From positions 1 through 64,000 of the forward strand of contig BOKV01000010.1 in assembly GCA_016861165.1 (NCBI GenBank): DNA of 64,000 bases. The letters are read 5' to 3'. Position 1 is the first letter of the stretch, and every line of letters begins with the position of its first letter. A program made the translations under genes and the position numbers. Under the pieces are notes generated by a model. It ran no database searches. It saw only the letters and a program-made list of their open reading frames with translations, and was not told the origin of the DNA. This DNA is from Alphaproteobacteria bacterium (lineage in GTDB: Bacteria; Pseudomonadota; Alphaproteobacteria; Rhizobiales; Rhizobiaceae). This document shows, in pieces, positions 1 through 12,301 of this stretch.

Positions 1-1
1 C

Positions 2-841
<840 letters not shown>

Positions 842-868
842 GGAAGTTCGCCACACCACGACATACGA

Positions 869-898
869 GGGGCGGCAGCGATGCCGCCCCTTCTTTTC
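869..898 (+). terminator. Intrinsic terminator after groEL
   Basis: A perfect 9-bp stem (GGGGCGGCA / TGCCGCCCC) with a GCGA tetraloop is followed directly by TTCTTTTC. It lies 28 bases after the groEL stop codon and ends the groE transcript before the hicA-hicB genes. Confidence 0.9.
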
Positions 899-960
899 AA
901 GCACAACAGATGCATGGTTAAGTGCGGCCCGCACGCTTTTCCTGGCAGCGGGTAGGCAAT

Positions 961-1290
961 GTGATCGGGCGGCTCGACGGGCGGCTCGAAAGGATGCGGC
1001 GCAACCCGCGCGCTGACTGGACCATCTCGGACATCGAGGCGGTCTGCCGTGAGTTCCAGATCGATTGCCGGCCGTCGCGATCAAGTTCCTCGCACTACAA
1101 GGTGTCGCATCCGGCGATGCGCGAGATACTGACGATCCCTTACAAACGGCCGATCAAGCCTGTATATGTCCGGAGGCTGGTTCAGTTCATCGACGCTGTC
1201 AGGAAGGCGCATGAGCAGGCTCAAGTATTCGGTGATCGTCCAGCCGCTGTCCGGCGAGGACGGCGGCGGCTTTGCCGCAACAGTGCCTGA
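961..1290 (+). CDS. hicA: HicA-family toxin (mRNA interferase)
   Basis: A 109-residue reading frame carries the small HicA fold: a helix-rich N-terminus (NPRADWTISDIEAVCREF), the strand-turn SSHYKVSHP with the catalytic His, and a C-terminal RPIKPVYVRRLVQFIDAVR. HicA toxins cleave mRNA in the cytoplasm and are neutralised by HicB, encoded next. The start is uncertain: GTG at 961 is used because family members have about 10 residues before the NPRADW segment, but ATG at 994 is in frame and would give 98 residues. The frame does not stop after FIDAVR, where relatives end. It continues about 25 residues into the hicB coding region, giving an 80-base overlap in different frames. Confidence 0.8.
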   Translation: MIGRLDGRLERMRRNPRADWTISDIEAVCREFQIDCRPSRSSSSHYKVSHPAMREILTIPYKRPIKPVYVRRLVQFIDAVRKAHEQAQVFGDRPAAVRRGRRRLCRNSA

Positions 1291-1435
1291 CCTGCCGGGC
1301 TGCATGAGCGACGGCGAAACGCCCGAGGAGGCGATTGCGAACGTGCAGGATGCGATCGACACCTGGATCGAGGCGGCACGCGAACTGGGGCGCCCTGTGC
1401 CGAAGCCCTCCGGCGGGCTGGAAAGGGCGAGCTGA
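1211..1435 (+). CDS. hicB: HicB-family antitoxin
   Basis: A 74-residue protein with the HicB partial RNase-H-like fold: a KYSVIVQPL strand, then GFAATVPDLPGCMSDGET, then a helix EEAIANVQDAIDTWIEAA. HicB binds and inhibits HicA and normally represses the operon. Here only the inhibitor domain is present; no C-terminal DNA-binding domain is visible, so any autoregulation would need another route. The ATG at 1211 is supported by AGGAAGG six bases upstream, inside the hicA frame. The pair looks less GC-rich than its neighbours, in keeping with a mobile toxin-antitoxin module between groEL and phhA. Confidence 0.85.
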   Translation: MSRLKYSVIVQPLSGEDGGGFAATVPDLPGCMSDGETPEEAIANVQDAIDTWIEAARELGRPVPKPSGGLERAS

Positions 1436-1501
1436 GCGAAGTCCGACGGTGAAGACAATGCTCGCCGGGAGTGGCAGTTGCCTGGCGGCGGCACCCCCGC
1501 T

Positions 1502-1530
1502 TTGGGCTTTGCGGCCCGGCGCATTATATT
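1502..1530 (+). promoter_or_regulatory. Candidate sigma-70 promoter for the phhA operon
   Basis: TTGGGC (1502-1507) and TATATT (1525-1530) are separated by 17 bases and lie 52 bases before the phhA start codon. This is the only AT-rich -10-like hexamer seen in the hicB-phhA gap. Inference from consensus only. Confidence 0.45.
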
Positions 1531-1582
1531 CCTCTTCAGGAGCATTCCGGGCGGCGCTGCCGCCCCAGCGAGGGAGGACGCC

Positions 1583-2482
1583 ATGGCCAGCGAACAGGCC
1601 GCGCCGGCGGCGGTCTCGAAGAACCGCTATCTCGGCGCCAGACGCAACGCCGACTACACCATCGACCAGGACTGGAAATCCTACACCGACGACGAGCATG
1701 ACCGCTGGAACCGCCTGTTCCAGCGCCAGCGGGCCGTTCTCGAGGGCCGTGCCTGCGATGCCTTCCTCGAGGCGATGGCCCGGCTCAAGCTTTCCGACAG
1801 CGGCATCCCCGAGTTCGGCGAACTGAGCGACCGGCTGCAGGCGATCACCGGCTGGCGCGTCGTCCCGGTCACCGAGCTGGTGCCCGACGACATCTTCTTC
1901 GACCACCTGGCCAACCGGCGCTTTCCCGCCGGCGCCTTCATCCGGCCGGAATCGGAGTTCGACTACATCGAGGAGCCGGACATCTTCCACGACGTGTTCG
2001 GCCACGTGCCGCTGCTCGCCAACCCGGTCTATGCCGACTTCATGGCCGCCTATGGCAGGGGCGGCGCCCGCGCGCTTCAGCGCGGACAGCTGAAGAACCT
2101 GGCCCGTCTCTACTGGTACACGATCGAGTTCGGCCTGATCGACACCGCCGACGGCCTGCGCATCTTCGGCGCCGGCATCATGTCGTCGCCGGCCGAGACC
2201 CGCTTTTCGCTGGAGAGTTCCTCGCCCAACCGCATCCGCTTCGACCTGGAGCGGGTCATGCGCACCGACTACATCATCGACGATTTCCAGCAGGTCTATT
2301 TCGTCATCGACTCCTTCGACAGGCTGCTGGCCGACTGCGCGGTCGATTTCGGGACGGTCTACGACCGCGTCCGCGATCAGCCGGACCTGGCGCCGCACGC
2401 GACGCTGCCCGGCGACGAAATCGTGACCCGTGGCGACTTCCGCTACTTCATCGAAAAGGGCAAGATGACCGCCGGCGCGTGA
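1583..2482 (+). CDS. phhA: Phenylalanine 4-monooxygenase
   Basis: Converts L-phenylalanine to L-tyrosine in the cytosol using O2, Fe(II) and a tetrahydropterin. The 299-residue, single-domain form matches bacterial enzymes (about 297 in Chromobacterium). The iron ligands are visible as His136 and His141 in HDVFGH and Glu182 in YWYTIEFGL, offset by two from the Chromobacterium numbering. The ATG at 1583 is preceded by GAGGGAGGA; the frame is open further upstream but that part is not family-like. phhB follows after 19 bases and a pterin-reductase-like SDR after that, so the operon appears to carry the cofactor recycling steps. Confidence 0.97.
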   Translation: MASEQAAPAAVSKNRYLGARRNADYTIDQDWKSYTDDEHDRWNRLFQRQRAVLEGRACDAFLEAMARLKLSDSGIPEFGELSDRLQAITGWRVVPVTELVPDDIFFDHLANRRFPAGAFIRPESEFDYIEEPDIFHDVFGHVPLLANPVYADFMAAYGRGGARALQRGQLKNLARLYWYTIEFGLIDTADGLRIFGAGIMSSPAETRFSLESSSPNRIRFDLERVMRTDYIIDDFQQVYFVIDSFDRLLADCAVDFGTVYDRVRDQPDLAPHATLPGDEIVTRGDFRYFIEKGKMTAGA

Positions 2483-2501
2483 GCAACCGGAGGTCAAGCC
2501 G

Positions 2502-2801
2502 ATGACCGCGATCGGCGACATCGATGCCGGCCTGGCGACGGCGGGCTGGGCGATCTCGGGCGACGGCAGGGCGCTGTCGAAACGCTTCGTCTTTGCCGAC
2601 TTCCGCGAGGCGATGGCTTTCATGGTCATGGTCGCTCTGGAGGCCGAACGCCGCAACCATCACCCCGACTGGTACAATTCCTGGAACCGGGTCGACGTGC
2701 GCCTGACCACCCACGACAGGGGCGCCATCACCGACAAGGACGTGGCGCTCGCCCGCTACATGGACAAGGCCAGCGCCGGCCGCCTCAAGGAAGCCGACTG
2801 A
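2502..2801 (+). CDS. phhB: 4a-hydroxytetrahydrobiopterin dehydratase (pterin carbinolamine dehydratase)
   Basis: A 99-residue protein of the PCD/DCoH family, full length. It dehydrates the 4a-carbinolamine left by each PhhA turnover, giving quinonoid dihydropterin. The active-site motif ERRNHHPDW with paired His and the downstream WNRVDVRLTTHD segment are typical. It lies 19 bases after phhA and two bases before the next SDR gene, so the three are probably co-translated. In Pseudomonas PhhB is also needed for normal PhhA expression; whether that holds here cannot be judged. Confidence 0.95.
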   Translation: MTAIGDIDAGLATAGWAISGDGRALSKRFVFADFREAMAFMVMVALEAERRNHHPDWYNSWNRVDVRLTTHDRGAITDKDVALARYMDKASAGRLKEAD

Positions 2802-2802
2802 G

Positions 2803-3513
2803 ATGGCGGACCAGGCCGGCCGGCCGGCAACGGTGGTCATCACCGGCGCGAGCGGCAATCTCGGCCGCGCCGTTGCCGCGCGCCTGGGTGCGGCCGGCAC
2901 GAACCTGGTGCTGGTCGCCCGCGACCGGTCGCGGCTCGATGCGACCTTCCCGCAACTGACCGCCCACGTGATGAAGATCGCCGTCGATCTCACCGACCGC
3001 GAGGCGGCGGTCGCCGCGCTGGCCGCCGCCGAGCGCCATTTCGCCGGCATCGACGGGCTGTGCGCGACCGCAGGCGGCTTCCAAATGGGCGAGATGGTGC
3101 ACGAGACGCCGGCCGCCACCTGGCAGGCGATGCAGGCGGTCAACGTCACCACCCTGCTCAACACGCTTGCCGCGGTCGTACCCGGCATGGCCGCGCGCCG
3201 GCGCGGGCGGATCGTCACCGTCGGCGCCAATGCCGCGCTTGCCGGCCTGCCGCGGATGGCCGCCTATTGCGCCGCCAAGAGCGCCGTCATGCGCATCACC
3301 GAGGCGCTGGCCGGGGAACTCGGCGCCAGCGGGGTCGGTGCCAATTGCGTGCTGCCGGCCATCATCGACACGCCGCAGAACCGCGCCGCCATGCCCAAGG
3401 CCGATGCGTCGAGATGGACCGCTCCGGCCGACATCGCCGCCACCATCGCCTTCCTGCTGTCGGCCGAGGCAAGGGCGATCAACGGCGCCCTCGTCCCGGT
3501 GCTCGGGCACTGA
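2803..3513 (+). CDS. SDR-family oxidoreductase, dihydropteridine-reductase-like
   Basis: A 236-residue Rossmann-fold SDR: nucleotide motif TGASGNLG near the N-terminus, CATAGGF, and active-site YCAAK. The usual catalytic Ser 13 residues before the Tyr is Ala (VGANAAL), as in quinonoid dihydropteridine reductase. The C-terminal [18 protein letters not shown] resembles the DTPxNRxxMPxADxSxWT segment I recall from animal QDPR. Position two bases after phhB makes regeneration of tetrahydropterin from the quinonoid dihydropterin a reasonable inference. Caution: the DTP-NR-MP motif also occurs in bacterial SDRs of unknown substrate, so the family call is firm and the reaction is not. Confidence 0.8.
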   Translation: MADQAGRPATVVITGASGNLGRAVAARLGAAGTNLVLVARDRSRLDATFPQLTAHVMKIAVDLTDREAAVAALAAAERHFAGIDGLCATAGGFQMGEMVHETPAATWQAMQAVNVTTLLNTLAAVVPGMAARRRGRIVTVGANAALAGLPRMAAYCAAKSAVMRITEALAGELGASGVGANCVLPAIIDTPQNRAAMPKADASRWTAPADIAATIAFLLSAEARAINGALVPVLGH

Positions 3514-3535
3514 CGGCGGCCGCCCGGGGAATGCC

Positions 3536-4930
<1,395 letters not shown>

Positions 4931-5033
4931 CCGTCAACCATCGCTGAACGGTTCGTAACCGCACGGCGCGTTTTGCCGCGCCGCACAAACGCCTACATCT
5001 GGGCAACCGCTGTTTCCAGCCATGGAGGGTACC

Positions 5034-5474
5034 ATGACCAGCAATGTCATCCTTCTCGTCGCCCGCGTCCTGCTGTCGGCGATCTTCATCGCCGCGGGCG
5101 TGGAGAAGTTCGGCAACATCGCCGGCACCGCCGGCTACATCGCCTCGGTCGGGCTGCCGGCGCCGACCGCGCTGGCCTGGCTCTCCGGCATTTTCGAAAC
5201 GGTCACCGGGATTGCCATCCTGGTCGGCTTCATGACCCGCTATGCCGCATGGGCGCTCGCCGCCTTCTGCGCCTTCACCGCGGTCATGTTCCACGCCGGC
5301 CCGATCAACATTTCCGACTTCCCGGCCGCCGCCAACGGCATGCTGACATCGATGAACCAGATCATGATGATGAAGAATCTGGCTCTGGCCGGCGGCTTCC
5401 TGGTCCTGTCGGTGGCGGGCGCCGGCGCCTGGTCGGTCGACGCGCGGCGCGGCGCGGTTCCGGCCCACGCCTGA
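5034..5474 (+). CDS. DoxX family membrane protein
   Basis: A 146-residue integral membrane protein with four predicted transmembrane segments and the DoxX-family start VARVLLSAIFIAAGVEKF, followed by GYIASVGLP and a conserved AFCAFTAVMFH segment. DoxX proteins are inner-membrane proteins tied loosely to quinone or thiol redox processes; the substrate here is unknown. The ATG at 5034 has GGAGGGT directly upstream. It stands alone after fumC, with a GC-rich inverted repeat but no U-tract between them. Confidence 0.85.
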   Translation: MTSNVILLVARVLLSAIFIAAGVEKFGNIAGTAGYIASVGLPAPTALAWLSGIFETVTGIAILVGFMTRYAAWALAAFCAFTAVMFHAGPINISDFPAAANGMLTSMNQIMMMKNLALAGGFLVLSVAGAGAWSVDARRGAVPAHA

Positions 5475-5521
5475 CCGGCCGACCGTGCGGCGCGGCCGGG
5501 TGGCGACGCCCGACCGCGCCA

Positions 5522-5968
5522 TCAGCCTGTGTCGCCGATCCGTTCGGCGAAGTTCTTGAAGAACTGATCGGCCAGCTTCTTGGCGGTCGAGTCGATCAGC
5601 CGCGAGCCGAGCTGCGCCAGCTTGCCGCCGACCTGGGCCCGAGCCAGGTAGGTGAGACGGGTGCCGCTGTCGACCTCCTCCAACCTGACATCGGCGCCGC
5701 CCTTGGCGAAGCCGGCAATGCCGCCCTTGCCCTCGCCGGCGATGGTGTAGCTGTTCGGCGCGTCGATGTTCTGCAGTTCGACCTCGCCGTTGAAGCGGGC
5801 CTTGACGGGGCCGATCTTGGTCACCACCGTGGCCTTCATCTGCGTCGGCGAGGTCATTTCCAGCGCCTCGCAGCCGGGGATGCAGGCACGCAGCACGTCG
5901 GCGTCGTTCAGCGCCTCCCAAACCTTCTGACGACTGGCCGCGATCACATATTCGCCGGACATGTCCAT
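5522..5968 (-). CDS. coxG: CoxG / SRPBCC family protein (CO dehydrogenase subunit G-like)
   Basis: A 148-residue SRPBCC-fold protein beginning MDMSGEYVIAASRQKVWEAL, then the family hallmark RACIPGCEALE and the GxGKGGIAGFAKGGADV stretch. In Oligotropha, CoxG helps recruit CO dehydrogenase to the membrane; relatives have been reported to deliver quinones to Mo-hydroxylases. The upstream frame extension is not family-like, and a GAGGAGGAAGAG ribosome site precedes ATG 5968. It lies about 43 kb from coxSLM at 48.8-52.5 kb, so if it serves that enzyme the genes are dispersed. No other Mo-hydroxylase subunit gene is near it. Confidence 0.85.
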   Translation of the reverse strand: MDMSGEYVIAASRQKVWEALNDADVLRACIPGCEALEMTSPTQMKATVVTKIGPVKARFNGEVELQNIDAPNSYTIAGEGKGGIAGFAKGGADVRLEEVDSGTRLTYLARAQVGGKLAQLGSRLIDSTAKKLADQFFKNFAERIGDTG

Positions 5969-6138
5969 CGTCTCTTCCTCCTCATCGTGATGGGCGGGCG
6001 GGCGCCGACATTTGCATCCTCGGCGCTTGGCGCACAAGGGTCCGGCGCCGCCCGGCCGCCGCCACAGTCGCATTTGCGCGACAGTCCGGCCCGCTTTGGA
6101 CTTGCATCCATGGCGCGGGAGCGGCAAAGCCAGTTGCC

Positions 6139-7089
6139 ATGAAGCCGTCCGCCGACCTGCTGACCCCGTCCGGCCCCGCCGCGGCCGGCGGTCGCCTGCC
6201 CGGCACGGCGCCGCTGGTGCTGGAGACAGCCGCAGACGACGACTATGCCCTCCTCGACAGTGGCAATGGCCGCAAGCTGGAACGCTACGGCCAGCTCATC
6301 GTCGAGCGGCCCGAGAGCCAGGCGCTCTGGCGCCCGGCGCTCGACCCGGCCCGATGGGCCGCTGCCGATGCCGTCTTCACCGGCGAGGCCGACGAGGACG
6401 GCATCGGCCGCTGGCGCTTTCCGCGCCGGCCGCTGGGCGAGACCTGGCCGCTCAGATGGAACGGGCTCGACTATCTCGGCCGCTTCACCGCCTTCCGCCA
6501 TGTCGGCGTCTTTGCCGAGCAGGCCGCCCACTGGCGGTTCGTCGAGACGGCGATCGCCGGCGCCGGCCGGCCGGTCAAGCTCCTCAACCTGTTCGCCTAT
6601 ACCGGCATCGCCTCGCTGGTCGCCGCCCGCGCCGGCGCCCATGTCACCCATGTCGACGCCTCGAAGAAGGCGATAGGATGGGCCCGCGAGAACCAGGCCG
6701 TCGCCGGCCTTTCGGCAAGACCGATCCGCTGGATCTGCGACGATGCGGTCAAGTTCTGCGAACGCGAGGCGCGGCGCGGCAACCGCTACGACGCCATCCT
6801 GCTCGACCCGCCCAAATATGGCCGCGGACCGAAGGGCGAGACCTGGCACCTTTTCGAGGACCTGCCTCGGCTCCTCGACATCGTCGCGGGGCTGATCAGC
6901 GACCGGCCGCTGTTCGTCGTGCTGACGGCCTATTCGATCCGCGTTTCGTTCTTCGCGCTGCACGAACTGATGCAGGATATCTTGGCCGGCAAAGGCGGCC
7001 GGCTCGAATCGGGCGAACTGGTGATCCGCACGGAAGGCAGCGACCGCCTGCTGGCGACCTCGCTGTTCAGCCGCTGGATGGCGTCATGA
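6139..7089 (+). CDS. Class I SAM-dependent RNA methyltransferase (RlmI/RlmK-like catalytic domain)
   Basis: A 316-residue protein with a Rossmann methyltransferase fold: SAM motif LLNLFAYTGIASLVAA, acidic ribose-binding VTHVDASKKAIGWA, and motif IV LLDPPKYGRG typical of RNA 5-methylcytosine/guanine methyltransferases of the YccW/RlmI group. The PUA domain of RlmI is absent; the N-terminal ~120 residues instead carry a LDSGNGRKLERYG segment. It likely methylates rRNA, but the target base is unknown. The stop overlaps the start of the next SpoU-type methyltransferase (ATGA), so the two are translationally coupled. Confidence 0.85.
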   Translation: MKPSADLLTPSGPAAAGGRLPGTAPLVLETAADDDYALLDSGNGRKLERYGQLIVERPESQALWRPALDPARWAAADAVFTGEADEDGIGRWRFPRRPLGETWPLRWNGLDYLGRFTAFRHVGVFAEQAAHWRFVETAIAGAGRPVKLLNLFAYTGIASLVAARAGAHVTHVDASKKAIGWARENQAVAGLSARPIRWICDDAVKFCEREARRGNRYDAILLDPPKYGRGPKGETWHLFEDLPRLLDIVAGLISDRPLFVVLTAYSIRVSFFALHELMQDILAGKGGRLESGELVIRTEGSDRLLATSLFSRWMAS

Positions 7090-7943
7090 GCACGCCGGCC
7101 AACCCGCCCGGCCAGGTGCGCGAGATCACGGCGGTCTCCAACCCGCTCATCAAGGAATTGCGGGCGCTGGCGCTCAAGAAATACCGCGACGAGCACCGCC
7201 GCTTCCTCGCCGAGGGGCTGAAGCTCGTCACCGACGCGCTTGACGGCGGCTGGCCGGTGCATGCGCTTCTTTACGCCAGGGCCGCCGCCGGGCAGCCGCA
7301 CCTCATGGCCGTCGCCGCCCGGGCACGGGCGCGCGGCGCCACCATCATCGAGGCGAGCGACAAGGTGATGGCGGCGATCACCCGGCGCGACAACCCGCAG
7401 ACGGCGGTCGGCGCGTTCGGCCAGCGCTGGCTGCCGGCGGCCGACATCCGCCCGGGGCGCGATTGCCTGTGGATCGGCCTCGACCGCATTCGCGATCCCG
7501 GCAATCTCGGCACCATCATCCGCACCGCCGACGCCGTCGGCGCGTCGGGCGTGATCCTGATCGGCGAGACCACCGACCCGTTCTCGCTGGAGGCGGTGCG
7601 CGCCACCATGGGCTCGATCTTCGCCGTGCCGGTGGCGCGCATGAGCGCACCGGAATTCCGCGACTGGCGCGCCCGCTGGCCCGGCATGGTGGTCGGCACC
7701 CATCTTGGCGCCGCGCTCGACTATCGCGGCCTCGACTATGCCGGCCGGCCGGTGCTGCTGCTGATGGGCAACGAGCAGCGGGGGCTGCCGGAGGAACTGG
7801 CCGCGATCTGCGACCATCTGTGCCTCATTCCGATGGCCGGCAAGGCGGACTCGCTCAACCTTGCCGTGGCGACGGCGGTCATGGCCTTCGAGATCAGGCG
7901 CCACGCGCTCTCCATGCCGGCAGTCGGGCAGGCCGTGTCGTGA
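7086..7943 (+). CDS. TrmH/SpoU-family RNA 2'-O-methyltransferase
   Basis: A 285-residue SPOUT methyltransferase. The N-terminal substrate-binding domain (NPLIKELRALALKKYR...FLAEG) is followed by the knot domain with motif 1 LDRIRDPGNLGTIIRTADA, motif 2 LLLMGNEQRGLP and motif 3 CLIPMAGKADSLNLAVAT. Such enzymes 2'-O-methylate tRNA or 23S rRNA in the cytosol; the site cannot be read from sequence. The start overlaps the previous stop by four bases, and its own stop overlaps the lspA start. Confidence 0.92.
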   Translation: MSTPANPPGQVREITAVSNPLIKELRALALKKYRDEHRRFLAEGLKLVTDALDGGWPVHALLYARAAAGQPHLMAVAARARARGATIIEASDKVMAAITRRDNPQTAVGAFGQRWLPAADIRPGRDCLWIGLDRIRDPGNLGTIIRTADAVGASGVILIGETTDPFSLEAVRATMGSIFAVPVARMSAPEFRDWRARWPGMVVGTHLGAALDYRGLDYAGRPVLLLMGNEQRGLPEELAAICDHLCLIPMAGKADSLNLAVATAVMAFEIRRHALSMPAVGQAVS

Positions 7944-8443
7944 AGGGCCGTCTTGAACTGATCGTCGTTATCCTGCTGGTCGCGGCCGACCAGGCCTCCA
8001 AGGCGATTGCCGAGGCGACGCTTCCCTTCGAGGTTTCGGTCCCGGTGCTGCCGTTCCTCGCCGCCTATCTGACCTACAACAAGGGTATCGCCTTCTCGCT
8101 GCTCGCCTTTATGGACGACACGGCGCTGATCGCGCTCACCATCGCCATCATGGTGTTTGTCGCCTGGTTGTGGCACCAGGCCGATGTCGGCCGGCTGTGG
8201 GCGCGGGTCGGCTTCACCCTTGTCTTCGGCGGGGCGCTCGGCAATTTGATCGACCGCCTCGTCCACGGCCACGTCGTCGACTTCATCCTTTTCCACACGC
8301 CGCACTGGTCATTCGCCGTTTTCAATCTGGCCGATTCCTTTATTACAGTCGGGGCCGCGCTCATCATCCTCGACGAGTTTCTCGTCCTGCGGCAGGGGGC
8401 GGGCCGACAGGCCGGCAACGGTGGCGGCGATGACAACGGCTAG
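7940..8443 (+). CDS. lspA: Lipoprotein signal peptidase (signal peptidase II)
   Basis: A 167-residue inner-membrane aspartic protease that removes signal peptides from diacylglyceryl prolipoproteins. Four membrane segments are visible, with conserved DQASKAI near the N-terminus, YNKGIAFSL, and the two catalytic Asp motifs GNLIDRL and FNLADSFI. The GTG start at 7940 is set by the four-base overlap with the upstream methyltransferase stop (GTGTCGTGA). A charged/Gly-rich tail follows the last membrane segment. Confidence 0.97.
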   Translation: MKGRLELIVVILLVAADQASKAIAEATLPFEVSVPVLPFLAAYLTYNKGIAFSLLAFMDDTALIALTIAIMVFVAWLWHQADVGRLWARVGFTLVFGGALGNLIDRLVHGHVVDFILFHTPHWSFAVFNLADSFITVGAALIILDEFLVLRQGAGRQAGNGGGDDNG

Positions 8444-8453
8444 GGAGCGGCCA

Positions 8454-9452
8454 ATGGCAGCGACGTTCAGGGCAATCCTGGTTTCACGCGACGAGGACAA
8501 GAAGCAGTCGGTCGCGATCGTCCAGCTTGGCGAGGACGACCTGATGGAAGGCGACGTGACGGTCAAGGTCGAGGCGACGACCGTCAACTACAAGGACGGC
8601 CTGGCGATCACCGGCAAGAGCCCGGTCGTCCGCCACTGGCCGATGGTGCCCGGCATCGACCTGGTCGGCACGGTGACGAAATCGGAGAGTGCCGAATTCG
8701 CTGCGGGCGACCGGGTGCTGCTCAACGGCTGGGGCGTCGGCGAGGCCCATTGGGGCGCCTATGCCGGCATGGCCCGGCTGAAGTCGGAGTGGCTGATCCC
8801 GTTGCCCGCCGGCTTTTCGCCGCTTGAGGCGATGGCGATCGGCACGGCCGGCTACACGGCGATGCTGGCCGTTATGGCGCTGGAGCGCCACGGGCTGACG
8901 CCGGCCGCCGGACCGGTCGTCGTCACCGGCGCCAATGGCGGCGTCGGCTCGGTGGCGATCGCGCTTCTGTCGGAGCTCGGCTTCCACGTCATCGCCTCGA
9001 CGGGGCGCGTGAACGAAGCCGGCTATCTGAAGGAACTCGGAGCGGCCGAGATCATCGACCGGGCCGAGCTGGCCGGCCCCGGCCGGCCGCTCGGCAAGGA
9101 GCGCTGGGCCGGCGGCATCGACGCGGTCGGCTCGCACACCCTCGCCAACGTGCTGGCGCAGACGCGCTATGGCGGCGCGGTGGCGGCCTGCGGGCTGGCG
9201 CAAGGCTTCGACCTGCCGGCAACCGTGATGCCGTTCATCCTGCGTGGCGTGTCGTTGCTCGGCATCGACTCGGTGATGGCGCCGCTGCCGCTGCGCAAGG
9301 AGGCTTGGCGCCGTCTCGACGCCGAACTCGACAGGGACAAGCTCGCCCGGATCACGACCACGATCGGTTTCGACGATATCATTGCCACCGCCGAAGCGAT
9401 CGTGGCGGGCAGGGTGCGCGGCCGCGTCGCCGTCGACATGACGACGGCCTGA
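8454..9452 (+). CDS. acuI: Acrylyl-CoA reductase (NADPH)-type MDR oxidoreductase
   Basis: A 332-residue medium-chain dehydrogenase of the YhdH/AcuI subgroup: zinc-free, with [30 protein letters not shown] near the N-terminus, NAD(P) motif [15 protein letters not shown], and [18 protein letters not shown]. AcuI reduces toxic acrylyl-CoA to propionyl-CoA with NADPH in propionate-type and DMSP metabolism. ATG 8454 has AGGGAGC upstream. It lies 10 bases after lspA and 34 before glpK, suggesting one transcription unit with unrelated functions. The exact substrate could be another 2-enoyl-CoA or quinone. Confidence 0.85.
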   Translation: MAATFRAILVSRDEDKKQSVAIVQLGEDDLMEGDVTVKVEATTVNYKDGLAITGKSPVVRHWPMVPGIDLVGTVTKSESAEFAAGDRVLLNGWGVGEAHWGAYAGMARLKSEWLIPLPAGFSPLEAMAIGTAGYTAMLAVMALERHGLTPAAGPVVVTGANGGVGSVAIALLSELGFHVIASTGRVNEAGYLKELGAAEIIDRAELAGPGRPLGKERWAGGIDAVGSHTLANVLAQTRYGGAVAACGLAQGFDLPATVMPFILRGVSLLGIDSVMAPLPLRKEAWRRLDAELDRDKLARITTTIGFDDIIATAEAIVAGRVRGRVAVDMTTA

Positions 9453-9486
9453 GTGCAGCGGCCACGCCGAAGGGGAGGAGGACACC

Positions 9487-10980
<1,494 letters not shown>

Positions 10981-11083
10981 AACCCTCCCGTCACGCAGAC
11001 GTGCATTGACCGTGTTCGGTCAGGTCCATAGCCAATGGCGGATCGTTCAACGCAACCTGCCGCGAGGATGGAACCGTTTCGCC

Positions 11084-12301
11084 ATGCCCATGTTCTTTCG
11101 ACTGTTTCTCGCCACCTGTCTCGGCTTCGTCGGCGCATCCGGAGCATGGGCGCTCGATCCGTCGGACTGGCCGGCCATCCTCGCCAAGGCGCGCGGGCAG
11201 ACCGTCTATTTCCATGCCTGGGGCGGCGCCCGCAACATCAATGACTACATCGCCTGGGCTGGTGATCAGGTGAAGGCCCGACACGGCGTTACGGTCGTCC
11301 ATGTCAAGCTTGACGATACCGCCAACGCCGTTGCCAAGATCGTCGCCGAAAAGGCGGCCGGGATCGACGCCGCCGGCAGCGTCGACCTCATCTGGATCAA
11401 TGGCGAGAACTTCGCGGCGATGAAGCGCCGGGACCTGCTGCTGAAGCCCGGCTGGGCCGAAAAGCTGCCCAACTGGCGCCATGTCGACTGGCGCACCAAG
11501 CCGACAATCCTCGTCGACTTCACCACGCCGACCGACGGGCTGGAGGCACCGTGGGGCATGGCCAAGCTGGTGTTCTTCCACGATACCGCGCGCGGCCTTG
11601 CCATGCCCGATTCGTTCGCCGAGCTGGTCGAATGGGCGAAGGCGCATCCCGGCCGCTTCACCTATCCGGCGCCACCCGATTTCATGGGTTCCTCCTTCCT
11701 CAAGCAGGCACTGATCGAATCGGCCGCCGACCGTTCGGTGCTGGCCGAGCCGGCCGTCGAGGGCGAATTCGAGAAAGCAACCGCGCCGCTGTTTGCCGCG
11801 CTTGATACCATGCATCCGCATCTGTGGCGGGGTGGGCGGACCTTTCCCAAGAACAAGGAAGCGATGCGCCAGCTGCTGGCCGATGACGAGATCGACATCG
11901 CCTTCGCCTTCTCGCCGGCCGAAGCCTCCAACGCCATCGCCAACGGCGAACTGGCCGAGACCGTTCGCTCCTTCGTCTTTTCGGGCGGCACGCTGGCCAA
12001 CACCCATTTCGTCGCCATCCCCTACAACGCGGCGGCCCGGGAAGGCGCGCTCGTCCTCGCCGATTTCCTGATGTCGCCGGAGGCGCAGCTGCGCAAGCAG
12101 GACCCGGCCGTCTGGGGCGACCCGACCGTGCTCGACACGGCCTCGCTGCCGGCCGAATACCGCGATGCCTTCGACCGTCTCGATCTTGGCGTCGCGACGC
12201 TGAGACCCGCCGAACTCGGTCCCGCGCTCACCGAGCCACACGCGAGCTGGATGACGCGGCTCGAGGAGGAATGGACCAGACGATACGGCGTTGCCAACTA
12301 G
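11084..12301 (+). CDS. ynjB: ABC transporter substrate-binding protein, YnjB type
   Basis: A 405-residue periplasmic binding protein. ATG 11084 begins a signal peptide (MPMFFRLFLATCLGF ... GAWA) with predicted cleavage near residue 24; the frame is open upstream but lacks signal features. The mature part starts with a YFHAWGGARNINDYIAWA segment and has VDLIWINGENFAAMK, PWGMAKLVFF and PPDFMGSSFLKQ, as in E. coli YnjB. The E. coli ynjBCD system has no proven substrate. The gene overlaps the permease gene by 11 bases and heads a ynjB-ynjC-ynjD order. Confidence 0.88.
   Translation: MPMFFRLFLATCLGFVGASGAWALDPSDWPAILAKARGQTVYFHAWGGARNINDYIAWAGDQVKARHGVTVVHVKLDDTANAVAKIVAEKAAGIDAAGSVDLIWINGENFAAMKRRDLLLKPGWAEKLPNWRHVDWRTKPTILVDFTTPTDGLEAPWGMAKLVFFHDTARGLAMPDSFAELVEWAKAHPGRFTYPAPPDFMGSSFLKQALIESAADRSVLAEPAVEGEFEKATAPLFAALDTMHPHLWRGGRTFPKNKEAMRQLLADDEIDIAFAFSPAEASNAIANGELAETVRSFVFSGGTLANTHFVAIPYNAAAREGALVLADFLMSPEAQLRKQDPAVWGDPTVLDTASLPAEYRDAFDRLDLGVATLRPAELGPALTEPHASWMTRLEEEWTRRYGVAN

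Noticed and set aside
1199-2656. A 485-codon minus-strand open frame across hicB, phhA and phhB
   Set aside because: Antisense to recognisable genes, with no family features.
4931-5020. Inverted repeat CGGCGCG/CGCGCCG after fumC as a terminator
   Set aside because: Seven-base stem without a following T-run. Common by chance at this GC content.
11006-11021. TGACCG-TGTT-CGGTCA inverted repeat before ynjB as an operator
   Set aside because: Only six-base arms, no promoter elements around it and no regulator gene nearby; too weak to annotate.
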